A DNA stretch of 64,000 nt from Hetaerina americana. Its lineage: Eukaryota; Arthropoda; Insecta; Odonata; Calopterygidae. Below, piece after piece: positions 49,746 through 62,960 of this stretch (within the stretch, counting starts at the first letter, position 1; each line of letters starts with the position of its first letter). The position numbers and the translations under genes are program-made. The stretch spans positions 10,724,048 through 10,788,047 of the forward strand of contig JAKTNV010000003.1 in NCBI GenBank assembly GCA_022747635.1, given 5' to 3'. The notes beneath the pieces were generated by a model. That model made no database searches. It saw only the letters and a program-made list of their open reading frames with translations, and had not been told where the DNA came from.

Positions 49746-51660
49746 CAAAGTCCCCATTGTCGATTCCTAGCCAAGATTAAATAACTAATGTAATGAATAA
49801 CAATACTAATTTTATGATGCTGTTAACTCGTTCGATTCCTATGGTGAAATTTGCCAAATTTATCGTATTTATACGTTATAAATTGCAAATCGTCAAAAGT
49901 CTGTCAAAATGAAAACACAAGAAATATTTATTTCATCAACCGTACTATGACGTAACCCGGAGTAATAATAACGGCAGGGTACCTGCAAGCTTGTCGTTAG
50001 TTAGTTAAAAAGAAAATTGCATCAGATAAAATGAAAGCATGAAAGCTTTCATGCTGTATGTAATCTTTCGCCATCGAGTATCGGAGAGAAAGCCTTTTCC
50101 TTACGCCATGAAAACTATTTGCGAAAAGGGTTAAGTCCGAACTAGATACCTTTCACAACTCTGACGATCAAAGGATCGGAATAAATGATATGGAATGCTA
50201 TTTATTTTAAAAGCTGCAATACGTATAGATACTGTGCTTGAAATTAGAGCTTGTCCTCAAATATAGTACGGACACTGTACAGAATTCCATGACTGGAAAA
50301 AATTACAAGTATATTAACATGAATAATAGGCTCTCAATGTAGAAGCAAATATAGATTATTATTAATGAATATTTTTGACAAATATGTACTTTACGCCCTA
50401 CTAAAATGGAATATTACTTACGGAAATTTTTAAATCAATTATCCGATCAAGTTTTCATGAATGAGGTAATTTTCAGGAAATAATATTCGAGTAAAAATGG
50501 AATCCATTTCAATGAAAAAACTCAGTTTTCGAAAAATTCAGAAAATATGAAGAAATTTAAGCTGGACGATTATGGAACGATGGCACCATGGAGATATCCT
50601 AGCATATCCGTCGACCTCAATTTAGCGTAACGAATGTTTCTGAATGGCTCATAATTCAACAGCCTAATCAAATGTGCACCAATTAATTGACCACACCCTA
50701 GTATTGAAGAATCAACGCACTATTGAAATGAAATATCCAAATTCAAGCATGAAAATTGAGGTGAGCAACTGATATGTATTTTACAGCAGTTTTTTATAAA
50801 GTAATTTTAACTCAGCGAAAAAAATATATCCGCATGGAATTCATTCTGTTATGGCCATTGCTCGAAAGTTGAGAAGTGTCGCGCGGATATAGACAGTAAA
50901 ACTGTATGTATGAGTGATCATAGGAAGTACAGAAGTTGGGTAAGTTCATTTTCCAAAGGAAAACGATCGCAGTTTTAGCTGAGGAGTGGAGTGGGACTTT
51001 CCCAAGTGCTCTTGGCAAGGTATTTATGCATCGAGTCCCAACCTGTGAAAGCTCGCGCGGTGAATTTTAACACGAGAGGGCGTAAGTCTCGCACATCCTT
51101 TCTCAACAGAATAAATGCTGATGTTCTAAAAGCATATCGACCATTTAAATGTTGCAAAAGTTTTGCCTAAATTGATAATAATTAATAGATGACACTTAAA
51201 TTAACTGAAATGATCAATAACCATTAATTAGAACCCCATGCCACAACTGCATTACCAGTCGTTACGGGCACGGAAAAGATATTTTTCACTGAACTATAGG
51301 AATTTACGGCGAAATTAATTTAATGTTTCCTTATAGTTGAAGGAGAAACCAAGCCAATTTTCTCAATTAGCTTAATATACCGACCATTTTTTCAACAGAG
51401 GGTGTCCTCATGTAGCCTTGATGACGACAAAATGCTTTGGAGAAAAGTGAACTAAGAGTGAAAATTGACTTTGGAATTGACAATGGAAATAAAAATTATT
51501 TTCCTCCCCGAACCCATATCTTATAATGATTTTCTACAAGTGGGTTGGTAAGTATTAAATATTATGCGGCTCTGGGTTAAGCGGTAGCTCTTGTACGCAC
51601 ACCCTTCACGAATCCATTGAGAAACTAAGTTTCACCGTCGAATAAATGTTCAGGAGTAAA
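49746..51660. other. AT-rich upstream DNA
   Basis: No gene. A perfect 20-base palindrome lies at 50036-50055. Confidence 0.45.
50036..50055. repeat. Perfect 20-bp palindrome
   Basis: AGCATGAAAGCTTTCATGCT equals its own reverse complement. It has no central spacer and could be a protein-binding site or chance. Confidence 0.9.
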
Positions 51661-52180
51661 TAAGCGCAGTCAATTTCACACGAAACCCCTCCCTACCAAA
51701 CCTTTCTCCTTTCAACCATTCCTTCCCCTCCACCCTCTCTCTCTCTCTCTCCCACCCTCGTCCCTCCCTTTTCCGCCACGGAAGCATTAGCCTCCTCCAT
51801 CCATCCACTTCCGCGCCCCTCCTGAGCTCCTTAGATCCCCCGACCACTCTCTTTTCCCCCTGTCATCGCCCGTGTTTGGCCAAAGAAGTCACGCGACGCT
51901 CCTTTGGCGAGCCCAATGACTCGAGACACTTCCTTTGTGGATCTGGAGCGGGCTGAATTCCTCAGACCGTGTCCCCAGCGGCGAAATCAATCGCCGAAGG
52001 AATTGTGACACGGTTCAGTGGGGAGGGAACCTCTCCTCCGACGCGCTCCGAACCCACCCGATTTTCAGTCGTAAAGCCTTAAGCGCCCCCCCACCCACCC
52101 AATCTACCCCCTCTTCCCCTATCCCGTCTCCTGCCTCCGGCTGGGGGACAGGCGCCGGCGCGGTTGTCTCCCGGTGTGCA
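51660..52180. other. GC-rich island, C-rich on the plus strand
   Basis: C/T-rich with a (CT)n run near 51735-51752, then CpG-rich to about 52170. No domain is visible. Confidence 0.4.
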
Positions 52181-52385
52181 TATAAGCTTGTGGTGTTTGC
52201 ATGTGCACGATCCCTTCTTGCCCACTATTGAATCGACTTCCTCTCTCGAGTATCCAAAAATTTCTTCAAATATCAAACATTTTATAAGGGGTGGTCCAAA
52301 AGTAAAACTAAGCGAACTGAAGAGCTGATAGATTATTCGATTATTTACCATTTCTGCTTCTCGATTCACTCCTGATTTTTCCTTA

Positions 52386-52740
<355 letters not shown>

Positions 52741-52989
52741 AAGTGACAGGAATGGAAATTTAATTTCTAAACTAAATTGTTTGAATACCATCTAAAACTG
52801 GAGAAACTCCATTCTTTACTAATCTGAAATTATATTAAATAAAACAATGATCTCCGCATGTTACGTCCACGAGACCAGCATTAGTAGTTGCATGTTTTAA
52901 TCCTATTTGGCACAAAAAGTGGTTACTTTATTAACTTTTTATTTTCCTCCGTCACCTCTTCACCGGTTGGCTGAAACATTCTAAATAGT

Positions 52990-53190
52990 CCCTCATATTC
53001 GTCCGTGCGGGTCGATCTTTAAGTGAGAGATGGCGGATCGTGTTTGCGACGGCGAGAAACGCGACCCGCCGCGCCGAGGGGATCGAATTCCGATGTCCCG
53101 GGACTCAAACCTACGTCCCGTCACTCCCAGAAAGGCGGCCGCTGGATGCGCAAAGGCGACTTGCCAAGTAGAGCGTCGTATTCGGCAAGC
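52990..53190 (-). mobile_element. Possible tRNA-like SINE segment
   Basis: On the minus strand a GC-rich head is followed by GGTTTGAGTCCC (B-box-like, near 53101-53112), with a plausible A box 40-50 bases upstream. No simple tail or duplication was identified. It differs from SINE families A and B, so it would be a third family or an old tRNA pseudogene. Confidence 0.35.
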
Positions 53191-53199
53191 TCATAATTT

Positions 53200-56100
53200 C
53201 CGAGGTGAATTACACGTAGCGGGTCTTAGAACACATCCGTTCCCGCCCTTCCACTGATGGAATCGTTTTGACGGCCGTAGAAATCGCTGCGTAATACCCC
53301 GAGGGGAGGCGCATGACCTGAAGCGGCCTCCCCGTAGGGCAGGACAGTTATCAAAAATGAGTTAACGAAAAAATTGATGCGAAAGTTAGCAAGTATATGC
53401 GGATTGAAATGAGCATAAAAAAGGAAAAAAAACCAGCATTTCCGGAATGATGAGATAGCATATCGCACGCGCCATGAACGTTGATTTGTTTGAATTTTTT
53501 GTCCGAATCTGTGTTCCGCATGAAAATGGGCCATTTTCTCGATGCGTTTTTTTACGTTCAGAGCTGAAAAAGACCAATGAAACTGGAGGAGTAAGCGATG
53601 TGAAACATTAACAGATACTACGTGCCGTAATATTCAAAATGTTGTAAAATATTTACGCAACTGTCGAAATAGCGTAGTCGCCATTTCTTCTCTAGCGGTC
53701 ATCTATGAACTTGTTTTGAAAGCTCAAAACCGTTTATCTTGAGCACTTTAGCCTAATGGATGATGTGAGAACTAGTACTTTAAAAGTCGCAATGTCTGAG
53801 TACATCTTCCACTAATGATACGTCTATGTTATTTGAATGATTGATATATACTGATATTCAGACGAATGTTTCTCAACTTCATTGTCGAAGAAGGTTTTGC
53901 GGTGTTTCCAAGAGAAAATAACGACAAAATGGATTATGTATAATGTACTTAACGGTATTTTCTCACATTTCCCAGGACGTTAATGTATGAAATAACTTTC
54001 AAATCACCATGAGGAAGAGAGACCACGTTTAATTCTTCCGTGGAGGTCTCAAGTAATCAGACTCATTTGAGTCACCCACACGTGCCGAAAGAAAATGGCG
54101 TTGGATAATCATGCCGCAAATATGGAAGTGAGATTGCTGGGGGGACTAATCACAAAGAAAGTCAACAGTAGTCGGAATGTAGACGGAACCGTCAGCGAGA
54201 AGCTTATCACGGGAGCGAAGGGCGCCTTTGACAAAGAGTGCTCGGCTAAAATACGCATGACGACATACGTGTGAAACTGCATAATACGCAAAGAAAACAG
54301 GCGTGGTGCTTCACTAGAATCTCCAATGTAAACCATTGGGAGACAATAGACAAGCTGCCCTCCCGTATGTGCCAATGCACTTACTTGGAACGCCAAGGTA
54401 TTTGACGACGCCGCGCGGCATGTCGATAACCTCCCTTGCTCTCGGTGCGGAGAAAGTAAGGAGTGCTCGAAGCGATAAGGTGGCGCAGTACTCTACCCGC
54501 CGTCAGTCATCCCTCAAATGCCAAGTTAAAACGGAGAAGGAAGTGCCTCGTTCCTACCCATGATGACCTATTTGAAACAATCATTCCTTCCTGAATATGA
54601 TTTTAGCATGTTGAAATTCACACGCATATTTTGCATTTCCATCCGAAGAGTCTAATAAAGCTTGAAATTGAGAAATATTAGGGGATTGGCAATTTCACTA
54701 TCACAATTTGAGTAAAATATATATAGATAAATTACTATTTTGCCAACATTGTCAAGCCAACTATCCTTGAAACCCCCACCACACGTATCCCGTATGAGTC
54801 ATGAAAAGACGACCTTACATTGTATTTTGAACACCAATGTTAATAGGTCTTATTTTTGAATTGCATGCATAGACTCACATAATTTTTGTACATTAAAAAA
54901 TTTAATTTCAAGGAGTGAAGAATTAGGCTCGTTAGAATGTTAAAGCAACAAAATCATTTTTTTTAATATATACCGTCATTCTAGAATCTACCTAAAATTT
55001 GTCAAAGTTAGAACCTAATTAGATGAGTGTTTGATGTTTGACTAGGATCCAGGTCCATACACGAATGATGGCCCTAGTTTCCAAACTATCACATGATGAG
55101 TGCCAGAACTTTATGCAAAAACACAGACGTCTCAGGGGAATGAACTCGTCCGATTTTCCGACTATGGACAGCACACGCCGTCAGGCCGCCTACTCGGTAG
55201 CCAGAAAGTGGAAATATATATTGAGATATAAAGCATAAGAGTATTATTGGGTTGTAGACTATTTTGGTTGGGATATTTGACTTTCTGAACCGACAGAATA
55301 ATCATTATTACGTGTGAAACCAAGTCCATGATTAGTTTGGAGCTGGGTAGACATCGTCAAAGTTTTGACGATTGGTTCCGCTCTTGCAATCAGTCCCTGT
55401 TTTATTTATTCGTATCCCATTCTTACACTCAAAAGATTACGTGCCCCCAAAATTGTTTTTCAATTATCCATACGAAAAATTTCGCCATCGCTCATTAATC
55501 CATTCCAGTACATATAAATGTATGTTTCAAAGGAATTTGAATAGAAAACAACTCCTACTGACAACTGGGCACTTCACACGCTTCCGTATTCCCGTTTGCC
55601 AAGGAGAAAATCCTTAAATTTGGAAAAATGGAACACCCTCCTTTGTTTTCTCAGTGAAAAAGTTTATCGTTGATAATCTTTGCATTCGATTTAGTTGAAC
55701 ATAAATTCTTTATTTTTCTCTTACATTGGGAGCAAAATATATCCCTATTTTTGAGCTCCTTTACGAAAATTCTTTATACACCGTGCGGTTTGACGAGGAG
55801 AATGGATATTATTTTCTCTGGAGACTTTTTCTCAGCTATCGATACAGACGCAGAACTCTCAGAGTGTTTCTCGGAAAATAAATATCTTCGCCATCCTGAA
55901 TGTGAGACCTCGCGCATCATTGGGTTTAGTCTGAAATAAGCAGTCGAGTCCTGCCGACAAAGCCGATCTTTGGATTGCTAGCATTACTTTTTTGTCTTTT
56001 AAGACAGAAAGATGTAATTTTCGGAATCTATTTAAGGTGTTTCGCATGACAACCGCTTAAAATCACTCTTCGTTAGCAATGGCTTTCCTTTAAGAATATG

Positions 56101-57580
56101 GAATTACAAGAAAAAGGTCATAATTCACTACCTGGCTTTCTACACTTAGATGTATAATCCCCGCGGCTACCATGTATTGTATGAAGCACAAGATGCACAC
56201 GGACTTTTTCAATCAAAGGGTTAGTAAACGAATATATGAATAAGAAGCGTTGAATAAGCGTGAGTGTCCCGCAACTGATGATCAATGCATCATTCATGAT
56301 TTCCGCAGTAATCCTCGAGCAAATAGTTTACTCCTAACTGGGACACGTACAAATTTCGATAGCGTTAATGAGGAGCAGCATTAATTTTTTTCAGGGAAAA
56401 TATCAGTTTTGCAGCCAAGTGCACCTAAAGAAAAACTACGTGCAGTAAGCAGAAAATTGGCCTTCCACCAAAAAGTGCCAACGCGTGAGCGTATTGATAC
56501 GAGTATGAGATGAACTGATGAGGTGGCAACGAAAATTGTTTTTTTTTTCGTCCCTTCCCTCACATCTTCCCCAGAGAACGCTGGAGTGCACCAATCCGTT
56601 TCCCACGGGTGAAGGGAGAGAGAGGGAGGAAATGAGGTAGGGTGACACTGGGAGAGCAGGCTCACACGGGCGTTCTCGGGAACGCATGCCTTTAGCGCCC
56701 CCTTTGGGGTAAAAAAATATATCAATCCAATTCCCGCGCACCGAAGAAGAGTACCGTGATCAATCAATGAGACAGAGAGATGGATAGAAAAACAGAATTC
56801 CTGCTCGTGGAAGAATGTCGAGCTGAGATCCAAAGAAGTCGTAAAATCGCTCTTGTCGTTGGCCCAATTCGGACCGTGGTGTACGTAAGTAGCTGCGCAC
56901 ATTCTGCCTTTCTTTCGACTGCAGGAGTGGATGGTAGTATTAAGAAAGTGGGGACGAGAACGAAAGAGAGGTTGAAAGAGGAAAAAGAGTACACTAAGCA
57001 TTAGCATAATCCCTTATTATGCTTCAAATACCTCCGAGTGACGATGAAAGGAAAACTGTTGAACGCTTTAGTTCCACCAGAGATGAGAAAGAAGTTGTTG
57101 CAGATAAACGTCTTAAAGTCAGCAGAATACCATCAGGAGAGACGAATTCTTATCAAGTGTAACTGGGGAAAAAAAGGCAATTCGACGGGTTCTATCAGAT
57201 AGCATTATTTTCAAGATGAGATAATTCATAGAACAGATTGGGCAGATGATTTAGATATGGCAAGCCTACTGAGGAGTGGACAAATTACGTAAACTAATCT
57301 AAGCGTACACCCACACAGATTACTGGAAGAAATTTAGTATTCACACTTAAGTTTTTCTGAACTGCGATATGTGTAAAGTAAAATTTATCCCAAAAAGAAT
57401 AGTTTAATTGGGGAGATCTGGCGCTAAGAGGACCTTAAGTAAGACTGCTAATGACTTGACTTGATATAAATCCTCGCGAGAGTAGTACCTTTGATGAAGT
57501 GAAGTAAAATTGAGGACGAGTTAATCATTGGCGAAAGGAGGTGGGAAAAATTATTGCTAGCATACGGCAGGTATCAGGGA
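53200..57580. other. Upstream DNA, mostly AT-rich
   Basis: No supported gene, repeat array or RNA. Open frames of 60-208 codons occur but have no domain, and many sit opposite each other. Confidence 0.4.
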
Positions 57581-57589
57581 TACAGCAAT

Positions 57590-58080
57590 CAATGACAGTT
57601 GAAGAATGTTGTTACAACGCGGGAGACCCGTGGGCCCGGAAGGTTTACGGGCAGTTGAAACGGAGAGAGGGAGTGGCGAAAACCTAAATCTAGCAGCATG
57701 CTTGAGGAGGGACGAGTGGATACCGAGCCGAATGGAGGACACACATTAATGGGAGGAAGGCGAAGGGATCGCAAAAAGATCGCCTTCGCCCGACGCTGGG
57801 CGATTGAGAAGGGGAAGGAGAGGCGAGGGTGAGATTGCGAGCAAAGTGGGGGGAGGGGAAATGGGGCGTGGGATAATTTGCAGTGGGAGACGACGACGTC
57901 GGAAGGTCGCGAAATCGGACGGGAATGCGAGGAAGAGGTAGGCCGGCAGAGGGGAGAGGAGGATTCGGGGGGCGGGGGGTGGAACGGGGGGGGGGGAGGG
58001 AATGAGAGTGGAGGCGGCTGGGGATCTCTTTCGGGAGGAAGAAGAAGGGTGACAAATCCGATCGGAGCAGGGAAGTGAAG
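57590..58080. other. GC-rich island, extremely G-rich on the plus strand
   Basis: Purine-rich for nearly 500 bases with several GGGG runs; 57965-58000 holds at least four closely spaced G tracts, compatible with G-quadruplex formation. The 208-codon minus-strand frame is Pro/Ser-rich composition, not a recognised protein. Confidence 0.45.
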
Positions 58081-58089
58081 GAAAAAATA

Positions 58090-60420
58090 TACGCTCGGAC
58101 TGCACAAGTGTTTGAATGGGTGGGAAAAAAAATTGTCACGAACGAAACAATAGATACGATCGCCACAAGGCATTGACTTTAACCGGATTTTTTCTCTCGT
58201 AACAGATCGGCACATCTCCGGGATATACTATATACTGTCGCTCACGCAGAGATAAAATGATTTCTGGTCTTTCCTCAGACAGTGCACACGTCTACCTCTT
58301 CAAGAGATTCGTCCATACTTTACACGCGATGACGTGGTCTTTCCACGCCAGCCCTCGCGAAAATTGTTAATGAGATAAGCCTAAACCAACTGACTGGACG
58401 GCTCCACACTTATTGAAGGTAGGAAAAGGATATTTAATGTTCGAATATTGTTTTTAAAATGTTTAAAAAATGCTATGTAAACGCAAATTCATTAGTATGA
58501 GTATTACAATGGGATTTTAATCATATCGTTTTCTTGACACCCATCAGCCAAATTGCGTTCAAAATTAAGTGTCGTTAACGGTTATGACAAAGAATAATTT
58601 ATTCATTGATAATCTATGAGGTAAGATAAAAGGCCCAAAAATGTATATAATTATACCAAAGAATGTTACCAATGCTAACTCTTTTCCTTTTACGCACCTG
58701 CATTATTCATTTCCCAACTGTACAGTCAAACATTTGTTCTCTTCTTCCCCTATTTCGCGGAATCCTATCAATAGAGAGAATATAGGAGACTATAAGAGAA
58801 GCAGTACGGGGCAAAAGACGCCACCATTTATCTACAGTAGCTTAAAACTTCTCCTGCTACATCCCTCCACGTCATCACACTTTATCCTCTTACATTCCCA
58901 AATTACTTGTTCAGTCTTTTTCTAATTCAACCTTTTATCGTCTTTCCACGGCTAATAGGAGTACTAAGATGGGAGTTCCTTGGAGATCTAAGAGAGGAAA
59001 TGATGCTAAGGCTATTAGAAAAGCGCTGTGGAATAGATTCAACTTATAACAAAGAAAAAATTATCAAGACCCCTGATTATATCGACAAATTGGAACATTC
59101 GAATCAAACGAGTGCGTTATACTTTTACATCGATAGATTCAGGTTTTCTTCGCACGATTGGCGATCACAGCAAAAACAAAGCTAAACAACGAAAAAATTA
59201 CGGTCAATGAACCCAGATGTGAACACTTGTCCATTCAGTTAGTGAAAAATGGTGATCTAGCACCCCCTTTGCCACGCGCCTCTAGGACATCTTGCAGGAT
59301 TTGGCGTAGATTTGGATATCCACCGCAATATATTTTTTGTTCATTTCCACTTATTTTCTCTGAAATCTATTTTACCACTTCTCCAAATATTCGAAAGAGA
59401 TTTTCCAAATGTGTAAAAAATATGAAAATTCCCAACTTGAGGTGACGCAAAATTCCTCGAAAAGGTATTCGAATCAGATAATAAAACAATGAATTATATT
59501 TAATTATTCCTACAATATTCTGCAATGTATTATTTTATTATTCCTACAATAGTCAGAAATGTACTATTTTTTCTCCATGAGCAACTTTCCAGTCGAAAAT
59601 CCGATCTTAAAAAAAATTGTACCATTCATTAACAAATACAAACTTATAATGAGGGTCACTTTTCAGAGTGATATATATAGTTTTTTTCATATTTCTTCTT
59701 AACTTAAAATGCCTAACAGAATAAATCGTATCAAATTTTCACAATATTGGTTTTCAATTTTTATAATAAATGTTAGTTTTATAGTGCAGCTTATGCCAAT
59801 TTTTCGAAGTGATATATTGATGAGCACATCAATCAGGCATCAAGTATTTGACGAACATAGACCCAGCTCCCTCTTTTGAAGAAGGCAAAGGCAAAAATCC
59901 GGGTTTTAAATTATTTCCCAACGTTTAACTCTTTAACTGATTTCTTTCATACTTCATTCATTTCTCTCAACTTCGCCAAACCAGTGTAGCACATATTTTT
60001 TTATCTGTGTATTGCCTATTGGCACATTTAATCCCCACTATCTCATGTCCAAATCATTACCCTATCTCTTCTTTTTCTCTCACAAACAATCCTCAAGTGC
60101 CCATTACCTACTGCATTTGTATTTGTTCTTAACCTGGCACTCCCAAATTCCGTTTCCATTCAATAATGGATATGCTATATTGAAGCAGTTTGACAGGTAT
60201 AGTATTTATTTTATACACGCGTGCTATTCTGGTAGTGTATACCTTTTAAAGTTAAATTTACCAGAGCATATACGATACTCGTATTTACTCTACGAAGGTA
60301 CTGAAAAGATAATTCTGCACAATCACATAAGTTAAAGAATCGAAAAACGCTCTCCCGTTTGAATTTAATCCGCAGTGCACTCAGGAAAATATACGAAGCC
60401 TCACCACGTCTGGAATCCAA
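58090..60420. other. AT-rich upstream DNA
   Basis: No gene. A two-unit tandem duplication lies at 59503-59570. Confidence 0.4.
59503..59570 (+). repeat. Tandem duplication, 2 x 34 bp
   Basis: Units 59503-59536 and 59537-59570 both begin ATTATTCCTACAATA and end ATTTT, with four mismatches between them. Confidence 0.88.
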
Positions 60421-60730
60421 CAAATTTTCCGGAATCTCTGAGATGGGACCTCTGAAGGTCCCGGAAACGAGTGACCGGCGGGAATCCTCAATTCAGCGGC
60501 TCTGAGGTCGTCTTCTCGGCAGCTAGGGCCTTTCGCGGGCGACGGAGGGACCGGGGGAGGAGTGTGGCAGTCGCGTGGAGGCCGAGGGAGTAGAAGGGAA
60601 GAGTCAGCGGAGGGGCGCGACGGGTTCATGAACGCGGCGAGGTCGGCTGCGGGAGGGAAGAGAGCGCGGACGGAAAGGGTGGGTTGTCTTTGCACCTCGG
60701 GAGGCGACGAAGGAGGGTTAAACAAAGACT
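60420..60730. other. GC-rich island
   Basis: CpG-containing, G-rich plus strand. An open minus-strand frame (60797-60381) is not recognisable. Confidence 0.4.
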
Positions 60731-60872
60731 GATCCGATGGATGAATCGCGGATCCGGTTAGAAATATTTTTCGGAATAAGCAAATTAGCTTGACCATCTC
60801 GCTGCTAACGGAAAAGTAAAACTTTTTTATAATAAATAGATTATCATTAATATAAACATATATACATAATTA

Positions 60873-61133
60873 GGGGTTGCGGTAGTCCAGGGGTAGAGCG
60901 TTGGACTACTGACCGGAGGGCCCGGGTTCGATTCCCTCGCCCTCCAGCATCTATGGGCACCCTCAGCTCAACCCAAGCTGTGCCATTTTTCCGGGATCAG
61001 ATCTTCCAGGGAAACCATGACCGGCACTGGGAAAGGAACTAGCCGCCCTACCCTAATTTATGAATTTCACACGCCGTAATGGGTGAACTCTACCATCACC
61101 TACCAAACAGATCTTCGGGTTGATTACTGTTTT
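60873..61133 (+). mobile_element. tRNA-derived SINE, family B, copy 1
   Basis: A-box-like TAGTCCAGGGGTAGAGCG (60883-60900), B box GGTTCGATTCC (60925-60935), a body with TTTTTCCGGGATCAG and GGGAAACCATGACCGGCA, and the tail TCTTCGGGTTGATTACTG. The same parts occur in order at 63466-63750. A short (TA)n run follows immediately. Confidence 0.9.
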
Positions 61134-61181
61134 TACGATGCATATATATATATATATAAACCATACATTTACGGTTTAGAT

Positions 61182-61378
61182 TGGACACGCATTGAGGCAA
61201 AATGGGCGGATTAGGAATATAATAGAAGGAAAAATAAAACGGAAGATTCCACGTGGAAGACCAAAAGGTAGGTACATAGGACATATTAAGAAGGACGAAA
61301 AACAGAGAAGGTATCAGGGATTGAGGGAAATGGCATTGGATAGAGTAGAGTGGTGGGCTACAGTAAACCAAACCTAGA
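61182..61378 (+). mobile_element. LINE C-terminal remnant (intact last coding segment)
   Basis: Directly after a TAG, the frame ATT GGA CAC... reads IGHALRQNGRIRNIIEGK, then RGRPKGRYIGHIKKDEKQRR, and ends YQGLREMALDRVEWW before a stop at 61376-61378. This is the IGH-LR / IEGK / RGRP / DR--WR ending of RTE/Jockey-type LINE proteins. A GATGATGAT-type stretch follows, as at many LINE 3' ends. The copy is extremely 5'-truncated, beginning about 24 bases after the TA repeat that trails SINE copy 1. Confidence 0.82.
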
Positions 61379-61417
61379 ATTGAATAATGCTAACGATGAT
61401 GATACATAAATATGCAC

Positions 61418-61680
61418 AAACCAACCAAAACCACAGTAATCAACCCAAAAGTTAAGGTTGAGCTCATCTTGACTTAAGCCCTACACTGGGCGTAAAAATC
61501 ACAGGTTAGGGTTGCGGGACCTTATACCGCCTGTGGTCTTCCAGGAAAAACAGGTACATACCCAAAAAATTACACCGCTTGACTAAAGTGGAGAATCCCC
61601 AGAGGTATCCACTGACATTGAACTAGGGCCCTTCTAATCAGAGTCACTCAGAACTCCATTAGACTATGACGCCCCTGGTA
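61418..61680 (-). mobile_element. tRNA-derived SINE, family B, copy 2 (diverged)
   Basis: On the minus strand it has a TAGTCTAATGGAGTTCTGAG head, a B-box-like AGTTCAATGTC, a TTTTTTGGGTATGTACCTG segment, GTGTAGGGCTTA, and the tail TTTTGGGTTGATTACTGTGG. These align in order with copies 1 and 3. It is more diverged than either and lies inverted next to the LINE remnant. Confidence 0.82.
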
Positions 61681-61689
61681 TACATACGT

Positions 61690-62050
61690 AATATAATCCT
61701 GACGATCCATGTGTGAACGCTGATATATCAAGAAGCTTTTGCTTTTCAACGGGCAGCACAGTTACGAACCACCAAAATTAACACTAAGCACATCTAGAGT
61801 GGGGAGTGGGACTTGTGACCTTTGGATAATCAGGTAGGGTTGTGTGTGCGGCATTAAATTATTTAGAGTTGACCGTAAAAATGACCGTAATATTTTTTTC
61901 AAAGCAGGGTAAATACTCAATAAAACACCCACCCAACTCTTAATGGCCTTTTGTAACCATTACTTCCAATGTGTCTTTCGCGATGATCTAGGTGTTAAAG
62001 GAATGGGACGAACCTCGGGATTGCACCAAAATTAAAGAAATCGGGAGTTG
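61690..62050. other. AT-rich upstream DNA
   Basis: Nothing assigned. Confidence 0.4.
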
Positions 62051-62960
62051 TTTTATTTCGATGGGAGGTGGGGTGCGAGGTTTGGGGGGGGGGAGCAGGA
62101 GAGAGAGAGAGAGAGAGAGAAAGAAAAAAGGAGGAGAGGAAAGCATAGAGAACGTGGGAAGAAGGGGTCGGAGTATCTCTCAAGATCTTTCACGGATGAT
62201 GGAGCTAGGTGAGGCTGCGGGTTGTTGGATGAGGCGGGGTGGGCGAGAAGGGGGGACGGAGTGAGTGAGTGGGGGGAAGGGGTTGGTGAAGGAGGTGTGA
62301 GGCGGGGGTGAGCGGTGTGCGGATTAGGAAAAAACGGCGCGAAGAAAGGGAGGGTAGCGGGGTGGGGCGGGGTAGGCGCGCCGCTCTGGGTGTTTGACTG
62401 TATCGAAAGATTGGACGACGTACGAGGCGTGGAGCAGACGGGTGAGATTGATAATGGGGCAATTCGGTGGGAACGGGTGTTGACTTTGATAGCTCTAGGC
62501 TACACAGTGAGTGGAGGGAATGGGACTATTGCACCGTGTGCACACAAGGGCCGCGTTTTTTCACGCGCGCGCTTGCGTTTCCCCGGAGCGATCGATTCGA
62601 TCGAGATCCGGCGTAGAAGGCGCTAGAGCACACTCACGGGACATCCGTTTTTTTTCTCCTCCTCTCCCATTTCGAATCTAAGGCGAGGGGATGGCTCTCG
62701 GGTTAAACAAGTGTTTACACTATTGTGCGCGCTCCGATACCTCCTCTCACCTCTGGTGGCGTCGGGAGCATCGCCCCCTGCTCTCTGGACAAGTAGAAAT
62801 GCTGCTTACTTCGGGACGGGCTTCACGCGCGGAGGCGGAAGATTTCGGAACACTTTTCTCAGGCAGTGAGTAATAGCCTATTCGGGTGGCTCGAGCGAAC
62901 GACGTGGCCGTTTCCTCCAGCCGGGCCTGTCGCGCGATCTACAGCCACGCGGAAAGAGGT
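62050..62960. other. GC-rich island with a (GA)n run
   Basis: G-rich plus strand to about 62500, CpG-rich to about 62960, with (GA)n at 62099-62120. A GATCGATTCGATCGAGATC string with internal inverted symmetry lies near 62589-62607. No coding signal recognised. Confidence 0.45.

Noticed and set aside
56381..57007. 208-codon minus-strand frame at 56.4-57.0 kb
   Set aside because: Mixed composition but no recognisable domain, other long open frames on both strands overlap it, and I found no convincing exon boundaries.
57589..58215. 208-codon minus-strand frame
   Set aside because: The G-rich plus strand makes C-rich codons on the minus strand. The peptide is Pro/Ser low complexity, and other minus-strand frames are also open.
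60873..60950. A functional tRNA gene at the SINE heads (also at 63.5 and 42.5 kb)
   Set aside because: A and B boxes are present, but acceptor and other stems do not pair, and each head runs into a shared SINE body repeated elsewhere in the window.
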